64,000 nt of DNA from JAIBJN01 sp963775505 (GTDB taxonomy: Bacteria; Actinomycetota; Thermoleophilia; Gaiellales; Gaiellaceae). Position 1 is the stretch's first letter, and every line of letters starts with the position of its first letter. Both the position numbers and the translations under genes were made by a program. The DNA is taken from the NCBI GenBank assembly GCA_963775505.1, contig CAVZIL010000008.1:124001-188000 (forward strand), given 5' to 3'. Below, one piece after another: positions 1-8,580 of this stretch. The notes beneath the pieces were generated by a model that ran no database searches, was not told where the DNA came from, and was given only the letters and a program-made list of their open reading frames with translations.

Positions 1-1
1 G

Positions 2-538
2 CGCACCGCGCTCGACGTCGGCGCGGGCGGCGGCCACGTCGCCCGCCGGCTGCGCGAGGCCGGCCTCGAGGTCGTCACCGTCGACCCAGCGGCAGGGATG
101 CAGGCGGACGTCCAGGCCTTTGCAGAGGATCTGCCCTTCGCCGACGCGAGCTTCGACGTCGTCGCGTGCCGCGCCGCGGTGCACCACTTCGCCGACGCCG
201 CCACGGGCATTGGGGAGATGGCGCGCGTGGCCTCCGACAAGGTGCTCGTCGTGGACAACCTCTTCATGGACGAGGCCGCCGAGGAGGCCGAGCTGCTCCG
301 CGATCCGGCCCACGTCCGGAACTACACGGAGGCGGAGTGGCGCGGCCTGCTCCATGGAGCCGGCCTGCGAGTCGAGGAGGCGCGAACGCTCGTCCACCCG
401 ATCGACGTCGGCGCGTGGCTCGATCGAACGGGCTGCGCTGGCAAGGACGCCGAGCGCGTGCGCGAGCTTCTCGCGGGCCGGATCGACGGCGACCTCGTCC
501 GGCTCGACCGCATCGCGCTGAGGGCGGTGAAGGGCTAG
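2..538 (+). CDS. Class I SAM-dependent methyltransferase, 5' end cut by window edge
   Basis: The frame is open from base 2, so the true start lies outside the window. The visible N-terminus has the glycine-rich SAM-binding motif I (LDVGAGGGH), then an acidic residue ending strand 2 (VVTVDP). Next come EDLPFADASFDVV and the AVHHF segment typical of UbiE/methyltransferase_11 proteins. The substrate cannot be told. The stop TAG shares its G with the GTG start of the succinyl-CoA ligase gene, so the two are probably co-transcribed. About 179 residues are present, compared with 200-260 for the family. Confidence 0.85.
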   Translation, partial: RTALDVGAGGGHVARRLREAGLEVVTVDPAAGMQADVQAFAEDLPFADASFDVVACRAAVHHFADAATGIGEMARVASDKVLVVDNLFMDEAAEEAELLRDPAHVRNYTEAEWRGLLHGAGLRVEEARTLVHPIDVGAWLDRTGCAGKDAERVRELLAGRIDGDLVRLDRIALRAVKG

Positions 539-1416
539 TGGCGATCGTCGTCGATCGCGACACGCGGCTCGTCGTCCAGGGGATCACCGGGCGCGAGGGC
601 TCCTTCCACGCGACCCGGAACCTTCGCTACGGGACGAACGTCGTCGCCGGAGTCACCCCGGGGAAGGGCGGCGAGAGCGTCGAGGGCGTTCCCGTCTTCG
701 ACACCGTCCGCGACGCGGTGGCCGAGACGAGCGCGAACACGGCCATGGTCTTCGTCCCGGCACGCTTCGCGGCCGACGCGATCTACGAGGCCGTCGACGC
801 CGGCATCGAGACGGTCATCTGCATCACCGAGGGCATCCCGGCCCACGACATGCTCCGCGTCTACAACTACGTGCGCCCGCGCGGGGTCACCCTGGTCGGC
901 CCGAACTGCCCCGGCGTCCTCTCGCCCGGCAAGGCGAATGTGGGGATCATCCCCGCCGAGATCTTTCGCGAGGGGCCCGTCGGCCTCGTCTCCAGATCCG
1001 GCACGCTCACGTACCAGATCGGGCACGAGCTGACACAGCTCGGGATCGGCCAGTCCACGATCGTGGGTATCGGAGGGGACCCCGTCGTCGGGTCGTCGTT
1101 CATCGACGTCCTCGCGCGCTTCCAGGCCGACCCCGAGACCGAGATCGTCGTCATGGTCGGCGAGATCGGCGGCTCGGAGGAGGAGAAAGCGGCCGAGTTC
1201 ATCGGCGCCGAGATGACGAAGCCGGTCGTCGCCTACATCGCGGGCTTCACGGCCCCGCCGGGCAAGACCATGGGCCACGCCGGCGCGATCATCTCCGGAA
1301 GCGCCGGCACGGCGCAGGCGAAGAAGGACGCGCTCGAGGCGCAGGGCGTGCGCGTGGGCACGAACCCGACCGAGGTCGCCCGCCTGGCCGCCGAGGTCGC
1401 CGGAACGCGCGCCTGA
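538..1416 (+). CDS. sucD: Succinyl-CoA ligase (ADP/GDP-forming), alpha subunit
   Basis: A 292-residue protein, the usual length for SucD. It performs the CoA- and phosphate-transfer half of succinyl-CoA + NDP + Pi to succinate + CoA + NTP in the TCA cycle. Visible features are the N-terminal CoA-binding Rossmann part (VVQGITGREGSFH), the GPNCPG loop, SRSGTLTYQ, and the phosphohistidine loop GHAGAI with His at about 247. The GTG start overlaps the previous stop by one base. The beta subunit SucC normally lies directly upstream of sucD but is not in the visible part; a methyltransferase is there instead. The start is supported by homology to the family N-terminus. Confidence 0.96.
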   Translation: MAIVVDRDTRLVVQGITGREGSFHATRNLRYGTNVVAGVTPGKGGESVEGVPVFDTVRDAVAETSANTAMVFVPARFAADAIYEAVDAGIETVICITEGIPAHDMLRVYNYVRPRGVTLVGPNCPGVLSPGKANVGIIPAEIFREGPVGLVSRSGTLTYQIGHELTQLGIGQSTIVGIGGDPVVGSSFIDVLARFQADPETEIVVMVGEIGGSEEEKAAEFIGAEMTKPVVAYIAGFTAPPGKTMGHAGAIISGSAGTAQAKKDALEAQGVRVGTNPTEVARLAAEVAGTRA

Positions 1417-1425
1417 GGGGGCGTC

Positions 1426-1791
1426 GTGCCTGGCCCCCGCGGCGCGGCCGCGCGCGGGAGACCGGTGCTGCTCAAGGTGGCCCGCGTTGCGGCCGACGTC
1501 ATCACCATGCCTCGCGAGGAGAACGTTCACCCCGACGTGCGCTACCGCGTCGGCTGCTGGCTGGGTGAGAAGATGCCGTCCGGCCTGTTCGCGGTCCTGC
1601 TCCTTGCCAGCGTGGGCTTTCCGCTCGCCACGTGGCTCGAATGGCTGCACGGCGGACTCGGCGAGCCGCTCGGAGTCGAGGTGGTCATGGCGGTCGCCTG
1701 GCTCGCCTCCGCCTCGCTGGCCTATGCGTGGTGGTTCTCGGCGCGGCATGACTCCGCGGAGACTCCGGAGAGCGACTCGTCCCGTCAGTAG
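1426..1791 (+). CDS. Small two-helix membrane protein, unknown function
   Basis: A 121-residue protein from a GTG start ten bases after the sucD stop. A basic N-terminus (residues 1-45) is followed by two hydrophobic stretches, about 52-68 and 83-103, and a short polar tail. I do not recognise a family. Its position between sucD and an aminotransferase on the same strand suggests only that it shares their transcript. The start is uncertain; an ATG at residue 28 would still leave both helices. Confidence 0.6.
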   Translation: MPGPRGAAARGRPVLLKVARVAADVITMPREENVHPDVRYRVGCWLGEKMPSGLFAVLLLASVGFPLATWLEWLHGGLGEPLGVEVVMAVAWLASASLAYAWWFSARHDSAETPESDSSRQ

Positions 1792-1800
1792 ACTCGGAGG

Positions 1801-2901
1801 ATGACTGTCATCTCCTTCGCCCGGGGCTTCCCCGGCCCGGATCTGCTCCCGATCGACGAGTTCGGCGACTGCGCGAGGGCGGCGCTCGCCCGCGACGGCG
1901 CGACCGCGCTCAACTACGGCCCTCCGCTCGGCTACCTCCCTCTGCGGGAGTGGCTCGCCGAGCGCCACGACGTCGACGTGTCCCGCGTCATGATCACCAA
2001 CGGGTCGCTGCAGGCGTTCAGCTTCATCGCCCGCCACCACGTGCAGGCCGGCGCGAAGGTCTTCGTGGAGGCGCCCTGCTACGACCGCTCGCTCCTGATC
2101 CTGCGCCGCCTCGGCGCGGAGGTCGAGACCGTGCCGCTCTCCGACGACGGCCTCGACCTGGACGTCCTCGATCGGGCGCTCGCCGAGACGGACGGGCCGA
2201 GCCTCGTCTACACGATCCCGACCTTCCAGAACCCGAGCGGCCGCACGCTCTCCGAGCCGAATCGGCGCCGACTCATCGAGGTGGCCCGCGCGCACGGAGC
2301 CGTGATCCTCGAGGACGACCCGTACGGGCTCCTGCGTTTCGGCGGCGAGCGCCTGCCGCGGCTCTTCGAGCTCGCGGGCGGCGAGGGCGCCATGCTCCTG
2401 TCCTCCTTCTCGAAGACGGTCGCGCCGGGCATCCGCGTCGGCTTCGCCATCCTCCCCGAGGAGCTGATGGGCGCGATGCAGACGCTGGTGTTCGAGAACT
2501 ACGTGTCGCCGGTCATGTTCGTCGAGGCGACGCTCCACGAGTTCGTCTCGAGAGGCCGCTTCGACCCGAATGTCGAGGCGGTCCAGGAGGCTCTGCGCCT
2601 CCGCCGCGACGCGATGATCTCCGCGCTCGCGCGCGAGATGCCGGAGGGAACGCGGTGGAACGAGCCCGACGGCGGCTACTTCCTCTGGGTCGACCTTCCG
2701 GATGGGCTGAGCGCCGAGAGCCTGCTCGCCCAGGCGGACGAGGTGGGCGTCGCGTTCATCAAGGGCCCGGACTTCTTCTTCGACGGAGGCGGGGACTCGT
2801 CGCTCCGGCTCGCCTTCTCCTACGAGCGGCCGGAGGCGATCGACGAGGGCATCTCCCGGCTCGGAAAGCTCGTCCGCGAGGCCGTCGCCGTCCCCGCGTG
2901 A
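1801..2901 (+). CDS. PLP-dependent aminotransferase, class I/II (2-aminoadipate/MocR-type)
   Basis: A fold-type I aminotransferase of 366 residues. Landmarks are the substrate loop FARGFPGPDLLP at the N-terminus, NYGPPLGY (about 38-45), TIPTFQNPSGRTL (about 138-150), EDDPYG, and the Schiff-base lysine in SSFSKT (Lys205). This set is typical of LysN/2-aminoadipate transaminase and related enzymes without the GntR domain. The amino donor cannot be fixed from sequence. ATG is preceded by a GGAGG-type ribosome site directly upstream. The stop overlaps the next gene by four bases (GTGA). A second homologue lies at 36423-37622. Confidence 0.9.
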   Translation: MTVISFARGFPGPDLLPIDEFGDCARAALARDGATALNYGPPLGYLPLREWLAERHDVDVSRVMITNGSLQAFSFIARHHVQAGAKVFVEAPCYDRSLLILRRLGAEVETVPLSDDGLDLDVLDRALAETDGPSLVYTIPTFQNPSGRTLSEPNRRRLIEVARAHGAVILEDDPYGLLRFGGERLPRLFELAGGEGAMLLSSFSKTVAPGIRVGFAILPEELMGAMQTLVFENYVSPVMFVEATLHEFVSRGRFDPNVEAVQEALRLRRDAMISALAREMPEGTRWNEPDGGYFLWVDLPDGLSAESLLAQADEVGVAFIKGPDFFFDGGGDSSLRLAFSYERPEAIDEGISRLGKLVREAVAVPA

Positions 2902-3530
2902 CGCGGCCGCCTTTCGTCGCGACGCACCTGGACGAGCTCGACCGCTTCGGCGAGGAGTACGACACGATCCCGATCCGGATCCCACTCGGCATCGCGGCCT
3001 TCGGCGTCAACGCCTACGGCGCGCGTGACGTGGGCGGACGCGTGATCGAAGAGCACGACGAGCTCGGCGCCGGAGCGGGCCGCCATGAGGAGCTCTACGT
3101 CGTCCTCTCGGGCCGGGCGCGCTTCACGGTCGCCGGCGAGGAACTCGAGGCGCCGGTGGGCGCGCTCGTCTTCGTCCGCGACCCCGCCACCCGCCGTGGG
3201 GCCGTCGCGGCCGAGCCGGAGACGACCGTTCTGGTCGTCGGCGCGACCGTCGGAAAGCCCTTCGTGCCCTCGCCGTGGGAGTCGTGGCTGGGGGCGCTGC
3301 CCTCCTACACCGCGGGGGACTTCGAGTCGGCCCGGGGCGTGCTGGCCAGGGCGCTGGAGGAGCACCCCGACAACCCGAACGTCCTCTACAACCTCGCCTG
3401 CTGCGAGGCGCTCATCGGCCGCCGCGAGGACGCGCTCGGACACCTACGCCGTGCCGGCGAGCTCGATCCGCGGGTTCGCGAGTGGGCCGCGAACGACTCG
3501 GATCTCGACTCGATCAGGGACGCGCTCTAG
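2898..3530 (+). CDS. Cupin domain fused to TPR repeats
   Basis: A 210-residue protein whose GTG start overlaps the aminotransferase stop, implying translational coupling. Residues about 20-120 form a small cupin barrel: HEELYVVLSGRARFTV is the first cupin motif, followed by PVGALVFVRDP. The C-terminal 80 residues contain two TPR-like helices (YTAGDFESARGVLARALEEH and VLYNLACCEALIGRREDALG). Such cupin-TPR proteins occur in actinobacteria without an assigned reaction. A metal-binding or sensor role is possible but is inference. Confidence 0.8.
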   Translation: MTRPPFVATHLDELDRFGEEYDTIPIRIPLGIAAFGVNAYGARDVGGRVIEEHDELGAGAGRHEELYVVLSGRARFTVAGEELEAPVGALVFVRDPATRRGAVAAEPETTVLVVGATVGKPFVPSPWESWLGALPSYTAGDFESARGVLARALEEHPDNPNVLYNLACCEALIGRREDALGHLRRAGELDPRVREWAANDSDLDSIRDAL

Positions 3531-3537
3531 GAGCCTC

Positions 3538-3714
3538 CTAGGCGGCGGCGTGCGCCCGGAGGGCCGGGCGGGCAATGAGCTTCGCCTGCTCGGGCGGCTC
3601 GAGCCTGGGGGCCTTGGCCGACCGGAATGTCGGGCACGGGCCGTCCGCCAGGGCGCAAAGCGCCTCCTGACGAAAATAGCAGTCTTTGCAGGTGATTTGC
3701 CGCCGCTTCGCCAT
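3538..3714 (-). CDS. Small cysteine-rich protein, probable zinc or Fe-S knot
   Basis: About 58 residues from the inner ATG (MAKRRQITCKDCYF); an ATG six codons upstream (3732) is also possible. Four cysteines in the order C9-x2-C12-x7-C20-x6-C27 sit in a compact N-terminal half, followed by a basic Pro/Ala-rich tail. The spacing suggests metal coordination. I do not recognise a named family. It is convergent with the cupin-TPR gene, eight bases away. Confidence 0.55.
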   Translation of the reverse strand: MAKRRQITCKDCYFRQEALCALADGPCPTFRSAKAPRLEPPEQAKLIARPALRAHAAA

Positions 3715-3797
3715 AGATCCGGGGTCGCCCATCTTATGACTGCGCCCCGTTCGGGTTAAGCGTTGCCGCGACGAAAAACACGCAATTTCCGGAAGGT

Positions 3798-3820
3798 TCC
3801 GCCGCAGCGTTGACGGCGGA
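3798..3820. terminator. GC-rich hairpin next to the Lon-like gene end
   Basis: TCCGCCG (3798-3804) pairs with CGGCGGA (3814-3820) across a nine-base loop, just past the stop of the minus-strand protease gene. There is no clear T-run on the minus strand after the stem, so termination is a guess. Confidence 0.35.
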
Positions 3821-3825
3821 GAAAA

Positions 3826-4818
3826 CTAGGAGGTCGTCAGCACGGACAACGCCTCGTCGAACGTCGAGACGGGAACGACCCGGAGATCATCGACGGCGGC
3901 CCGGGCCTCCTCGTAGTTGCCGTCGGGCACGAGGAAGATGTCCGCGCCGGCCTCACGGGCTCCGATCGCCTTCTGCTTCACGCCGCCGATGGGCAGCACA
4001 GTCCCGTCGAGCGCGAGCGCACCGGTCGCGACGACCGTCCGGCCGCGGTCGAGGTCCTCGCCCAGCTCGTCGACGATGTCGAGGGCGAACGCCAGCCCCG
4101 CCGAGGGGCCGCCGATGCCCCCGGCGTCGATCTCGACGTCGAGCGGGAACTCGAACTCCTCCGCGTTCTGCACCTCGACGCCCATCACCGCCCGGTCGGG
4201 ATCGTCCTGGGCTGGCCTGGTCCCGACGGTCACCCGCCTCACGGGCTCGCCCTCGCGCCGCACCGTCAGCTCCACCTCCTCACCGGGACTTACGCCGACG
4301 AACACGTCGCGCAACTCCTCGGTCGTCTCGACCGTCTCGCCGTTCACTCCGACGATGACGTCTCCCACCTCCAGCACGCCGTCCGCCGGCGCGTCCGGGA
4401 CGACCAGCGTCACCTCCGCTCCGAGCGGCGTCACCTCGACCTCCCGTCCCAGGTGGTCGAGCGCGACCGCGATCGCCACGAGCTGCGACCGCGACATGTC
4501 GTTGAGGCTCGAGGTGCGGCGCTGCTGGTCGCTGACGCCCTGGGGGTTCAGCACCTGCTCGGGGAGCAGCGACGCACCCTCGTGGATGCCCGGAAAGATC
4601 CGCTCGAGCAGGTTTGCGCGCCCGACGCGGACGTCGACCATGTAGATCCCGCTCTCGTCCTCGTCTCGGCTCTCGCCCGGGATCGCGACGAGCGGGTCCG
4701 TCGGCCGCGCCCGATCGGGGAGCACGATGTAGTGATCCGAGGGTATCCAGGTGAGCGCGAGCCCGGTCAGGACGACCAGCACGACGAGCGAGGCCAGGAT
4801 GGCCAGACGGCGGCGCAT
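3826..4818 (-). CDS. Membrane-anchored PDZ and Lon-like (S16) serine protease, YlbL type
   Basis: A 330-residue protein. An N-terminal transmembrane anchor (about 5-24) is followed by a PDZ domain (about 120-205, with GDVIVGVNGETV) and a Lon proteolytic domain (about 215-325). The Ser/Lys dyad is visible: Ser239 in GGPSAG and Lys283 in GGVKQKAIGA. There is no AAA ATPase module, as in the family. It is expected to act at the outer face of the membrane; the YlbL family is linked to cell-envelope or division control in other Gram-positives. ATG start; no operon partner. Confidence 0.88.
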   Translation of the reverse strand: MRRRLAILASLVVLVVLTGLALTWIPSDHYIVLPDRARPTDPLVAIPGESRDEDESGIYMVDVRVGRANLLERIFPGIHEGASLLPEQVLNPQGVSDQQRRTSSLNDMSRSQLVAIAVALDHLGREVEVTPLGAEVTLVVPDAPADGVLEVGDVIVGVNGETVETTEELRDVFVGVSPGEEVELTVRREGEPVRRVTVGTRPAQDDPDRAVMGVEVQNAEEFEFPLDVEIDAGGIGGPSAGLAFALDIVDELGEDLDRGRTVVATGALALDGTVLPIGGVKQKAIGAREAGADIFLVPDGNYEEARAAVDDLRVVPVSTFDEALSVLTTS

Positions 4819-4870
4819 CCAGCGATCGTAGCCCCGGGCTTCCGGGGTGGGCGCCGGTCGGCGGTCGCGG

Positions 4871-5794
4871 CTACGCCGTCAGGACGGAGACGACGTCTCG
4901 GACGGCCGCGGCGGACTCGTCCAGGGCGGCGCGCTCGCCCTCTGTGAGATCGAGCTCGACGATCTCCTCGACGCCCCCGGCGCCGAGCTTGACGGGGACG
5001 CCCATGTAGAGGTCGTCGATGCCGTACTCGCCCTGGAGGAGCGCCGTGCAGGGAAGGACGCGCTTCTGGTCGAGCATGACGGCGTCGACCATCTGCGCTA
5101 CCGCCGCGCCCGGCGCGTACCAGGCCGATGTGCCGAGGAGCTCGACAACCTCGCCGCCGCCCTTGCGGGTGCGCTCGACCATCGCCTCGATGGCCTCCGC
5201 CGACGCGAGCTTCGTCAGCGGGACGCCGCCGACCGACGTCGCGGAGACGACGGGCACCATCTGGTCCCCGTGGCCGCCGAGCACCATGGCGGTGACGTCC
5301 TTCGCCGAGGCGCCCGTCTCCCAGGCGATGAACGTGCTGAAGCGGGCGGTGTCAAGGATGCCTGCCATGCCGAAGACGCGTTCGCGGGGCCAGCCGGAGA
5401 CGTTCTTCGCCACGTGGCACATCGCGTCGAGGGGGTTCGAGACGACCATGAGGATCGCGTCCGGGGAGCGCTCCACGGCCTCGCGGGTCACGGAACCGAC
5501 GATCTGCTCGTTCGTCGTCACGAGGTCGTCGCGGCTCATCCCCGGCTTGCGCGGGAGGCCGGCCGTGACGACGACGACGTCCGAGCCGGCGGTCTCCTCG
5601 TACCCGTTCGAGCCCGTGATCGTGGGCTCGTATCCGAGCACCGGGCCCGCTTCGTTCAGATCGAGCGACTTCCCCTGCGGGAGGCCCTCCTTGATATCGA
5701 CGAGGACCACGTCCGCATAGTCGCGCCGCGCGATCTCCTGCGCCGCCGTCGCGCCGACGTTGCCGGCCCCGACCACCGTCACCTTCCGTCTCAC
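4871..5794 (-). CDS. mdh: Malate dehydrogenase, NAD-dependent
   Basis: A 307-residue lactate/malate dehydrogenase family enzyme: malate + NAD to oxaloacetate + NADH in the TCA cycle. The N-terminal Rossmann motif is GAGNVG, with an Asp ending strand 2 (VLVDI) that favours NAD. The arginine loop RKPGMSR, VSNPLDAM and the catalytic His in GGHGDQMVPV are all present. MDH rather than LDH is supported by the LPRKPGMSRDDL loop. The GTG start overlaps the isocitrate dehydrogenase stop by four bases, so the two form one operon. Confidence 0.95.
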   Translation of the reverse strand: MRRKVTVVGAGNVGATAAQEIARRDYADVVLVDIKEGLPQGKSLDLNEAGPVLGYEPTITGSNGYEETAGSDVVVVTAGLPRKPGMSRDDLVTTNEQIVGSVTREAVERSPDAILMVVSNPLDAMCHVAKNVSGWPRERVFGMAGILDTARFSTFIAWETGASAKDVTAMVLGGHGDQMVPVVSATSVGGVPLTKLASAEAIEAMVERTRKGGGEVVELLGTSAWYAPGAAVAQMVDAVMLDQKRVLPCTALLQGEYGIDDLYMGVPVKLGAGGVEEIVELDLTEGERAALDESAAAVRDVVSVLTA

Positions 5795-6883
5795 ACTCGC
5801 ACCCCCATCCGGTCGATGATGGCGTCCGCGACCTCGCTCGTGCCGACCGCGGTCGGGTCGTCTCGCTGCGGCTTCATGTCGTAGGTGACCGACTTGCCCT
5901 CTGCGATCACCGCCGCGATCGCCTCCTCGACTCGCGTGGCCGCGTCGCGCTCCTCCAGATGGCGGAGCATCATCACGCCCGAGAGCATCATCGCCATCGG
6001 GTTCACCCGGTTCTGCCCCGTGTACTTCGGCGCCGAGCCGTGCGTTGGCTCGAAGACGGCGGCGCGCGTGCCGAAGTTGCCGCCGGGGGCGAGCCCGAGG
6101 CCGCCGATCAGGCCGGCGCAGAGGTCGGAGACGATGTCCCCGTAGAGGTTCGGGCAGACGAGGACGTCGTACTCCTCCGGCCGCTGGACGAGCTGCATGG
6201 AGAGGTTGTCCACGATCTTGTCCTCGAACTCGACGTCCTCGTTCTCGGCGGCGACCTCGCGCGCGACCTGCAGGTAGAGGCCGTCGGTGAACTTCATGAT
6301 GTTGGCCTTGTGTACGGCCGTCACCTTGCGGCGGCCGTTCCTGCGGGCGTAGTCGAAGGCGAACTCGACGATCCGCCGCGAGCCGCTGACGGAGATCGGC
6401 TTCAGACTCAGGCCCGAATCCTGGCGGACTCGTGCCTGACCGTGGCGCTCCAGCCAGTCGATGAGCTCTCGCTGCTTCGTCGGAGCCCTCTTCGAGCTCG
6501 ATTCCCGCGTAGAGGTCCTCCGTGTTCTCGCGGATCACGACGACGTCGACCGAGTCGTAGCGCGACCGGACGCCGGGGTAGCTCTTGCACGGCCGGACCT
6601 GGCCGTAGAGGTCGAGGCTCTTGCGCAGGGCGACGTTCACGGAGCGGAAGCCGGTGCCGACCGGGGTGGTGATGGGGCCCTTGATCGCCACCCCGTTCCG
6701 CCTGATCGACTCGAGCACGTGGTCGGGCAACGGGTTTCCGCCGTGCCGGTCCATGACGTCCGCGCCGGCTTCCTGCACGTCCCAGCCGAGCTCGACCCCG
6801 GTGGCATCGAGGACGCGCCTGGTCGCCTCGGCGATCTCGGGCCCCGTCCCGTCGCCGGGGATGAGCGTGACGCGATGCGGCAT
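5791..6883 (-). CDS. icd: Isocitrate dehydrogenase (short NAD-type), interrupted by one frameshift
   Basis: The N-terminal part starts at ATG 6883 (MPHRVTLIPGDGTGPEIAEA) and runs in one frame to about 6479. It contains the substrate loop GFRSVNVALRKSLDLY and the ENTEDLYAGIE segment. The next frame, open through 6468 to 5791, continues without loss with ELIDWLERHG, KPISVSGSRRIV, KVTAVHKANIMKFTDG and the NAD-site segment EPTHGSAPKYTG. So one gene of about 363 codons carries a +1 (or -2) indel at about 6478-6480. It belongs to the short isocitrate/isopropylmalate dehydrogenase family. A true pseudogene is possible, but a consensus error fits the pattern in this window. Confidence 0.85.
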
Positions 6884-6954
6884 GGGCGGGGAGCAATTCT
6901 ATGTACCGCAGCCTGCAGTCGTGAGATACCGTGCCGAGGACGGGGAAGGAGCCG

Positions 6955-8031
6955 ATGAACGACTTCAAGCCAGGACTCGAGGGCGTCGTCGCCTTCGAGA
7001 CGGAGATCGCCGAGCCGGACCGGGAGGGGGGTTCCCTCCGCTACCGCGGGGTGGACATCGAGGAGCTGGTCGGCGTGCGTCCCTACGAGCAGGTCTGGGG
7101 GCTCCTCGTCGACGACAGCTTCGAGCCTGGCATGCCTCGGTCCGAGGACGTCGCGCTCCCGACCCGCACCGGCAGCGCGATGGCCGACCTCGCGTCGGCC
7201 ACCGCGGCGCTAGCGGGCGACTGGGGGCTCGGCCAAGTCATCGACATCGCGGACGAGCAGGCCCGCGACGACCTCGCCCGGCTCTCGGCGGCGATGATCT
7301 CGCTCGTCGCGCAGTCGGCGCGAGGCGACCAGCCCCGCGTCCCCGACGCCCGGGTCGCCGAGGGTGAGATCTCCGCCGAGCGCTTCCTGCTCCGCTGGCG
7401 CGGCGATGCCGACCCTCGGCACGTGCAGGCGATCGACCGGTACTGGGTCTCCGCCGCCGAGCACGGCGCCAACGCCTCGACGTTCACGGCCCGCGTCGTC
7501 TGCTCGACCGGCGCCGACTGCGGCGCCGCCATGTCGGCCGCCGTCGGCGCCCTGAGCGGGCCGTTGCACGGCGGCGCGCCGACGCGGGTTCTGAAGATGC
7601 TCGACGACGTCGCCGAGCACGGCGACGCCGCAGGCTACGTCACCGAGCTGCTCGACCGCGGCGAGCGCCTGATGGGGTTCGGCCACCGGGTGTACCGGGC
7701 CGAGGATCCGCGGGCACGCGTGCTCCGCGCGACCGCGCGCGAGCTCGAGTCGCCGCGCGTGGAGGTTGCCGAGGCGCTCGAGCAGGCGGCGCTCGCCGAG
7801 CTGGCGGAGCGCCACCCCGAGCGCGTGCTCGCCACGAACGTCGAGTTCTGGTCGGCGGTCGTGCTGGACATTGCAGAGATCCCGCCGCCCCTCTTCCCGG
7901 CGATGTTCGCGGCCGCGCGGGTCGCGGGCTGGTCGGCGCACATCGTCGAGCAGAAGCGGAGCGGCAGGCTCATTCGCCCCTCGGCCCGCTACGTCGGCCC
8001 TCCGACCCGCTCTCTCGCCTCGGTTGACTGA
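6955..8031 (+). CDS. gltA: Citrate synthase, CitA type
   Basis: A 358-residue citrate synthase: oxaloacetate + acetyl-CoA to citrate + CoA. Motifs are LRYRGVDIEEL at the N-terminus, HGANASTF (first catalytic His), GPLHGGAP, and GFGHRVYRAEDPRA (second His). The usual third catalytic residue, Asp in VDFYSG, is Glu here (NVEFWSAVV), as I recall for actinobacterial CitA-type proteins. The ATG at 6955 is chosen over an in-frame GTG at 6931 because GGAAGGAG lies directly upstream of it. The gene is divergent from icd-mdh, leaving about 70 bases for both promoters. Confidence 0.93.
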   Translation: MNDFKPGLEGVVAFETEIAEPDREGGSLRYRGVDIEELVGVRPYEQVWGLLVDDSFEPGMPRSEDVALPTRTGSAMADLASATAALAGDWGLGQVIDIADEQARDDLARLSAAMISLVAQSARGDQPRVPDARVAEGEISAERFLLRWRGDADPRHVQAIDRYWVSAAEHGANASTFTARVVCSTGADCGAAMSAAVGALSGPLHGGAPTRVLKMLDDVAEHGDAAGYVTELLDRGERLMGFGHRVYRAEDPRARVLRATARELESPRVEVAEALEQAALAELAERHPERVLATNVEFWSAVVLDIAEIPPPLFPAMFAAARVAGWSAHIVEQKRSGRLIRPSARYVGPPTRSLASVD

Positions 8032-8515
8032 GCTGCCGGAGGCCGTCGCCCGTGCGGCCGAGCTGACGGACGAGCGCGCCCTCGCCGACCTGCGGCGCTC
8101 GGTCGACGACGAGCTCGAGGCCGCCGCGCGGAGCGCCGACTACCGGGAGCGCGCGCTCGCGTACCGGGCGATCGGACAGCTCCGCTTCAACCAGAAGACG
8201 GAGCTCCTCCGCCGCGGGCTCGAGGACGAGAGCCCGGCCGCGCGGGGCTCCGCCCTTCTCTCGCTCGAGCTTCTCTCCAGGGCGCACCCCGGCGTGGTGA
8301 ACAAGGTGCGCGGGACGCTCCACTCGCTCGCCAACGAGGATCCGAACGCGGCCGTCCGGCGCCTTGCGGTGCTCGCGCTCAGGAACGGCTCGCCGCAGCA
8401 GGACACGCTCACGCTGCTCGCCCACCTCGCCGAGGAGGGCGACGACCGGGACCTCCAGTCGTCCGCCGCCTCGGTCCACGCGTCGCTGAAGAAGAAGGCC
8501 GCCGCCCGGGCTTGA
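8024..8515 (+). CDS. HEAT-repeat-like helical protein, unknown function
   Basis: About 163 residues from a TTG start that overlaps the citrate synthase stop by eight bases; no ATG or GTG fits better. The sequence is almost all amphipathic helix, with repeated units of HEAT/armadillo type (ERALAYRAIGQLRFNQKTEL, GSALLSLELLS, PNAAVRRLAVLALRNG, DDRDLQSSAASVHASL). It probably binds a protein partner. Overlap suggests coupling to citrate synthase, but no role is known. Confidence 0.65.
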   Translation: MTELPEAVARAAELTDERALADLRRSVDDELEAAARSADYRERALAYRAIGQLRFNQKTELLRRGLEDESPAARGSALLSLELLSRAHPGVVNKVRGTLHSLANEDPNAAVRRLAVLALRNGSPQQDTLTLLAHLAEEGDDRDLQSSAASVHASLKKKAAARA

Positions 8516-8520
8516 CGGCG

Positions 8521-8565
8521 GTCGCTTCAGTTTGTAAAGCTACTAGCTTCAAGAACTGAAGCGAC
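8521..8565. promoter_or_regulatory. Nested perfect inverted repeats before the carbonic anhydrase gene
   Basis: GTCGCTTCAGTT at 8521-8532 is matched exactly by AACTGAAGCGAC at 8554-8565. Inside it lies AAGCTA-C-TAGCTT at 8537-8549. The block ends 15 bases before the carbonic anhydrase ATG and leaves room for its GAAGGGAG ribosome site. It could be a double operator or an RNA hairpin in the leader or at the end of the upstream gene; no T-run follows. Confidence 0.6.
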
Positions 8566-8580
8566 CCGAAGGGAGATCCG

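Noticed and set aside
535..2985. Long minus-strand open frame across sucD and the aminotransferase
   Set aside because: Same shadow effect of GC-rich codons; no recognisable motif.
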